The notes under the pieces are model-generated. The model was given only the letters and a program-made list of their open reading frames with translations, was not told where the DNA came from and did no database searches. From assembly GCA_003024985.2 (NCBI GenBank), contig PXIH01S0056694.1: a stretch of 10,335 nt of DNA; one strand, written 5' to 3'. The DNA comes from Euperipatoides rowelli (taxonomy: Eukaryota; Onychophora; Udeonychophora; Euonychophora; Peripatopsidae). Of this stretch, positions 6,420 to 10,335 are shown in pieces (the stretch's first letter is position 1; every line of letters starts with the position of its first letter). The position numbers and the translations under genes were made by a program.

Positions 6420-7433
6420 GCATTGCTAGATAAATAAATAAATGGAATAGAAAAAAATCTACCCGGTTAATTTTATTACATCTACAGTACGGTATACATA
6501 AAATTAAGAATTGTCATAAAAATGATGTGCTTTGAGTTTTTTTTTGGTCTAAACCAAATCATTTTGAAAATTAATTAAATTAATAGAAATTTCCAGTTTA
6601 CAGATTATCAATAATTTTTCAACTATTTCATTTTGGCATATTTGGAAGTTAAAGCTGATTATTGTGAAACTATTGTTAGTAATTTAGAAAAGCCAGACAT
6701 GAATATATTTAAACTGCCTAAGAGCAGCTTAAACTAAGAGCATTAACCTGCAGAATATTTTAAACTGATTAGGATTAGAAATAGGATTGAAAATATCAGT
6801 TTAAGCTGTTAAAAATGGGAAATACTTCATACCAACCAGAAACATTCAAATGAAAAAATGTGACGTTCAAATAATTTATATAGTAAAAAGAAAAATAATA
6901 TATTTTATGCTTTAAATGATCATATTTTCAAAGGTAGAAATCAACACTTCATTTTCATTCACTTTTCAAAGAATAAATGAAATAACAAGGTGTCAAAATT
7001 TGTGTAAATTTAATAAATAATAAAATTCTTGAATTGTCAAGAATAGACAGCAAAGAAATTGGGATAATGGATGGCTTACATTTTTTAAAATTTTCAAAGT
7101 ATTTCTGACTAAAAGCATTTCAAATGTTAATTTACAAAGACCAGCCGCCATTTCAAACTGATGATTGTACAATGAAATTTTGACAAATGTCATTTATCAC
7201 CATCATTCAACACAGTGTTACATTTATACAAGATTTTAATAAATAGTCAAAAATTAAAGAAAAAAAGATCTATCAAGTAAAAGTTATAAAAGATAATTTA
7301 AATAGGTAATAATATAATTACTGAAAACAAATAACTTTTAAATAAGAAAAATACACAATATATATAAATATTTTTTTTGCAAAAAGTGATTAATGGTTTG
7401 AAAGTGAGAGAAGTTATTATTGAAATATTGACA

Positions 7434-7453
7434 GCAGTGTATTTAGACACTGC
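7434..7453. repeat. Small perfect hairpin
   Basis: GCAGTGT and ACACTGC pair over 7 bp around ATTTAG. Outer ATATT and AATAT segments could extend the stem across a small bulge. No poly-T or gene context gives it a role. Confidence 0.6.
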
Positions 7454-7608
7454 AAATATCGTGCTTAACAAAGATACAAAACAATATAACTACCAGTAAT
7501 AAGAGCATTATGACATTTTAATTAAACACATAATTTTGGAAGAAAAATTCCTTTAGTTGACAACTTGCTTTTCAGCGATTCTTCTTCTTATTCAGTGTAG
7601 GTTATAAA

Positions 7609-7627
7609 TACAGTAGCCTATACAGTA
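7609..7627. repeat. TACAGTA - TAGCCTA - TACAGTA cluster
   Basis: Two copies of TACAGTA (7609-7615 and 7621-7627) flank and partly overlap a TAGCCTA (7614-7620). TACAGTA also occurs elsewhere in the window (6483-6489 and the last seven bases). Confidence 0.7.
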
Positions 7628-7665
7628 TATATTTATTTATGAAGTATATGTTAGTGGAGTATTAT

Positions 7666-7681
7666 TACAACAATTGTTGTA
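7666..7681. repeat. 16-bp perfect palindrome
   Basis: TACAACAATTGTTGTA is its own reverse complement. No adjacent gene or element boundary explains it. Confidence 0.8.
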
Positions 7682-7839
7682 GATATTGTATTGAAGTTTG
7701 CTTTGGAATGCAAACAAATCAATATATTGGATTGTATTTTTTTATCCATTTAGCAATGGATATCGTTTGACATGAAAAACTCATATTAATGTCAATTAAA
7801 ATACCCAGGTATTTATCGACTTCAATTACTATTTATGAA

Positions 7840-9233
7840 TCAATCATATTTCCCTGATTAATAGGAAAATGCCTTTCTTATTCCCATTTCAAAAATGCAA
7901 TATTCCATCTGATCGTAAAGATCTTCTTCATCCTATCTCCATTCTACCATCGGTATCAAAAATCTATGAAAGACACTTCAATTTAATTTTGCCATATATT
8001 AAAGATTATTTAGATCCTGATCAATATGGAGACTTACCTAATCACTTTAATTACAGTATATAGTTAGATTGACTATGTATTGAAACCCTTAAATAATAGC
8101 TATTCCACCTCAATCTCAATCATAATAATTTTAATAAGATGTTCGACTTTTTAAACCTTAATTTAAGTATTGATGCTCTCTGTAAACCGAAAACCCCCAT
8201 ATAACATATTTGTTGGCTATCTTCATTCTTGAATAAATACACTCAAATTATTCAATCATATGATTTATTACATTCATATCATTTAAATTTGGCCAATGGT
8301 GTACTCAAGGTTCCGTTTTTGGTAGCAATCTGTTTGTGATTACAACTAATAACAAACTTAACTCATCTTCTAAAAAATTTAAACATATTGATGATCTTAC
8401 TGGTGTCTGTGAACTGTATCATACCAATCATCTTAACTGAACTTTGTACCTTTTTTACCACCCAAGCTTAAGTTTTACTAATATTTTAACTTGATTTTAG
8501 TTCTGATTGGATAGTATGAAGGTGTTACTATTTAATAACTGATCTTGTCTTCCCTCCACGTTGGAGAAATATATATAATTGGATCGGCAACATCTATCAT
8601 TATCATCTGATGCTATTCAACAAATAATTTATCTTCAAATTCAGAAATTATGCTAATGATGAATTGTCTTAAATTTTTTTAATTATGATTCTGCTCTTCG
8701 AGAGAGTAACATTAGGATTATAATCCTGATGAAAGAAAACATTTTTTTAATAAGAAGCTGATTTTTTCTAATTTTAAGAAAATTACACACTTAATTTTCC
8801 TGGACGTTATCATTTAGTTACAATGCTCTTAAAATAATACTCAGAAATAATTTGATAAAATATATTTAATTATGGAAATAAGAGATACTGATATTTTTCA
8901 TTATCTGACAATGTTAGAAGATCTTCAAATGTGTATCTACCATATTCCAAGCAATACTGACATCAATGAAATAAGATGTTAACAGCAAATATGAAACTAA
9001 TAATTCCTAAGAATGCTGACTCTAAGAACAGGCTTCGACTAGAACTAAACATTTTATCCTTTCCTCAACTTGACTGAATGACTAAAGAAAATCATGCCAA
9101 TACTAAACAAAGTACCGTCCGTCCGTATATCATTCCAAACATTCAAACAAAAATTGACTCTCTTCAAATTTTAATACCGATTAACAATTTTACTATCACA
9201 ATGAACATTTGTGAAATTATCCTAGTTATCTAA
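7840..9233 (+). pseudogene. E2: second, heavily decayed non-LTR reverse transcriptase
   Basis: Motifs occur in the expected order over a length normal for a LINE reverse transcriptase plus its C-terminus. At 7850-7895 one frame reads FPD, two stops, then AFLIPISK, matching the F-P-x-x-W-K-x-A segment before finger motif 2. At 7869-8063 another frame carries HPISILPSVSKIYER and LDPDQYGDLPN. About 8214-8235 gives WLSSFLN. Frame 2, open 8264-8437, has WCTQGSVFGSNLFVI (normally Val-Pro-Gln-Gly) and KFKHIDDLTGVCEL, where the Tyr-x-Asp-Asp box reads HIDD at 8384-8395. A last open stretch (9078-9230) reads TVRPYIIPNIQTK, resembling C-terminal ends. The motif wording differs from E1 (SILPSVSK against SLTSCLCK), so it is another lineage. 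No endonuclease, tail or boundary was found. Confidence 0.75.
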
Positions 9234-10214
9234 CAAGAACCACTATATTTTAACTTTTATGCTAATTTAAAACTAGACTTTTGGGACTTTATCACTATTT
9301 CTTCTGAGCTGTCTACTTACTAACAATTTTATTTTCCTTCCATTTATTCAATTTAATATGATGGTGACGGATCCTCAACATGATGTCTGCAGTTTATAAT
9401 GTAAGTTGATTTTTTTTGTTTTGTTTATGTAGCCTACACACTCTGAGGGGAAGGCTATAATTTTTTTTTTTTGTTAGGAGTTGAAAACATGTTAATCTAT
9501 TTAGTTAGCTAAGTGTTGGTGTAAAATTAACAATTTCCTAACTTTTAATTTTTTTTTTATTATTTTTGTCAGATCCAGTTTCAAAAAATACACAAAAAAA
9601 ACTGCAAGAAAAATGGCAACTCATTTCCTGTTGACAGTAGTGTAATTTTCCTTTCCAAGTGAAATTATATTTTTCTATTTTATTATCATAATAATAAACT
9701 TGTATCCAAAAAAAAAAATTTCCTTTTCATTTAAAAATAAAGAAATATCCATTTGGTGTTAATTTCCTGCATTTATTCTAGTCACATGACAGTAGCTTTA
9801 TCAAACATGCACAGTATGCAAGTGGAGTTTGAAACATGTGTAGTGTGTGCTAGTCAAGCTTAAAACATAACGTGGGAAAATTAATGTTGTTTGGGAGACT
9901 AAACGCTTAAGTCACAAAAAATACAAATATGCCGGGAAACTACATGTGTGAGGGAAGTTGGGGAGATAGTTGAGAAGAAAAAATAGAAGGGTAAGTAAAA
10001 TATTTAATATTAAAATGTCAGTTATACTGCCAATTTCTAGAGTCAGACATTCTAAAAATAAAATGATACAGCTTTTGAAAATGTTGCGTTTTTTTTTTTG
10101 TCAGTTACATTACACAAAGTTTGAAGATAGTTTCAAGTTTATATAATTTACTCAAAGTTTGTTATATTATAAGGGAAATTTTATCAGGGGGTACATTAAA
10201 GTTCTAGTCATGAC
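9234..10214. other. AT-rich stretch without a recognisable gene
   Basis: Long T-runs (for example 9463-9472 and 10087-10099) and A-runs dominate. One TAGCCTA palindrome lies at 9430-9436. A slightly GC-richer part (about 9780-9990) was read on both strands and gave no splice-flanked frame. The unidentified 3' end of E2 may lie in the first 200 bases. Confidence 0.5.
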
Positions 10215-10335
10215 TTAGGCTGGCGTCACACTGAACGTTGCGTGGAAAAATACGGTGTGGAATTTAGACTATTTAGGTGTCACACAGAAATGCGTTAGCA
10301 TTGCGTAAATATACTGTATGTGTATATATACAGTA
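10215..10335. mobile_element. Possible end of a DNA transposon or MITE, cut by the window
   Basis: TTAGGCTGGCGTCACACTGA (10215-10234) and TTTAGGTGTCACACAGAAA (10272-10290) are related direct copies sharing GGYGTCACACWGAA. Each is soon followed by TGCGT. This GC-rich block is unlike its surroundings and resembles subterminal repeats of invertebrate MITEs. No partner terminal inverted repeat is visible because the window ends. A TACTGTAT/ATATACAGTA inverted pair lies at the very end. Confidence 0.35.

Larger units (their letters stand above)
6101..6443 (+). mobile_element. E5: possible 3' end of a non-LTR retrotransposon
   Basis: The best evidence is terminal. A perfect 8-bp stem at 6384-6391 and 6412-6419 is followed closely by a TAAA-unit tail at 6431-6443, the layout of many LINE 3' ends. 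Upstream, frame 2 is open for 45 codons (6101-6235), and a hydrophobic stretch reads across about 6300-6365. Neither has a recognisable catalytic motif. The element would be strongly 5' truncated. The start coordinate is only where an open frame begins, and the coding part could be chance. Confidence 0.35.
6446..7839. other. AT-rich stretch without a recognisable gene
   Basis: No coding signal stood out on either strand. It holds several inverted repeats: 6723-6736 with 6797-6810, 7434-7440 with 7447-7453, and the perfect 16-bp palindrome at 7666-7681. It also holds the motif cluster at 7609-7627. A 66-codon minus-strand frame at 6993-7193 has no recognisable motif and is not called. Confidence 0.5.

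Noticed and set aside
6993-7193. Minus-strand 66-residue ORF
   Set aside because: No recognisable motif, no splice context, AT-rich composition; kept only as a mention in the spacer entry.
9780-9990. GC-richer block as a possible second host exon
   Set aside because: Read in all frames on both strands; no stop-free frame with matching splice sites.
1-10335. A complete novel system such as a defence cassette, CRISPR array or operon
   Set aside because: No spaced repeats, no intact multi-gene set and no prokaryotic signals; the coding content is decayed LINE debris plus one probable exon.

Overview
The window looks like intronic or intergenic DNA from an AT-rich animal genome, most likely an insect. 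No bacterial gene organisation is visible: there are no long ORFs, no ribosome-binding sites and no operons. Only a few short stretches are GC-richer. The recurring TAG(G)CCTA palindromes suggest a hemipteran such as a planthopper, but that is an impression from memory and could not be tested here.

The one likely host gene piece is a 156-bp exon on the minus strand (4653 down to 4498). It has a good acceptor, a good donor, symmetric phase-1 ends and a cysteine pattern resembling the C-terminal half of a DB module (PF01682). That module is found in secreted or membrane proteins with Ig and fibronectin-III domains. If the exon is real, the DNA around it is intron.

Most of the rest is debris of non-LTR (LINE-type) retrotransposons. 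Element E1 (+ strand, about 1431-4390, possibly from about 468) keeps an endonuclease, a reverse transcriptase with a YADD box, a C-terminal region, a UUCG-loop hairpin and an (AAT)n tail. It is broken by at least eight frame changes and four in-frame stops. E3 (+, 4861-5270) and E4 (-, 5343 to about 5990) are C-terminal remnants lying tail to tail. E5 (+, about 6101-6443) is a possible 3' end with a hairpin and a TAAA-repeat tail. E2 (+, about 7840-9233) is a second, different and heavily decayed reverse transcriptase. A possible DNA-transposon end starts near 10215 and runs off the window.

The stretches 1-467, 6446-7839 and 9234-10214 are AT-rich and show no gene. No tRNA, rRNA, CRISPR array or intact multi-gene system was found. 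The points most worth checking are the cryptic host exon, the cUUCGg hairpin at the E1 3' end, and the TA-flanked GC micro-palindromes. One of those palindromes sits as a 7-bp insertion exactly inside a conserved reverse-transcriptase motif.
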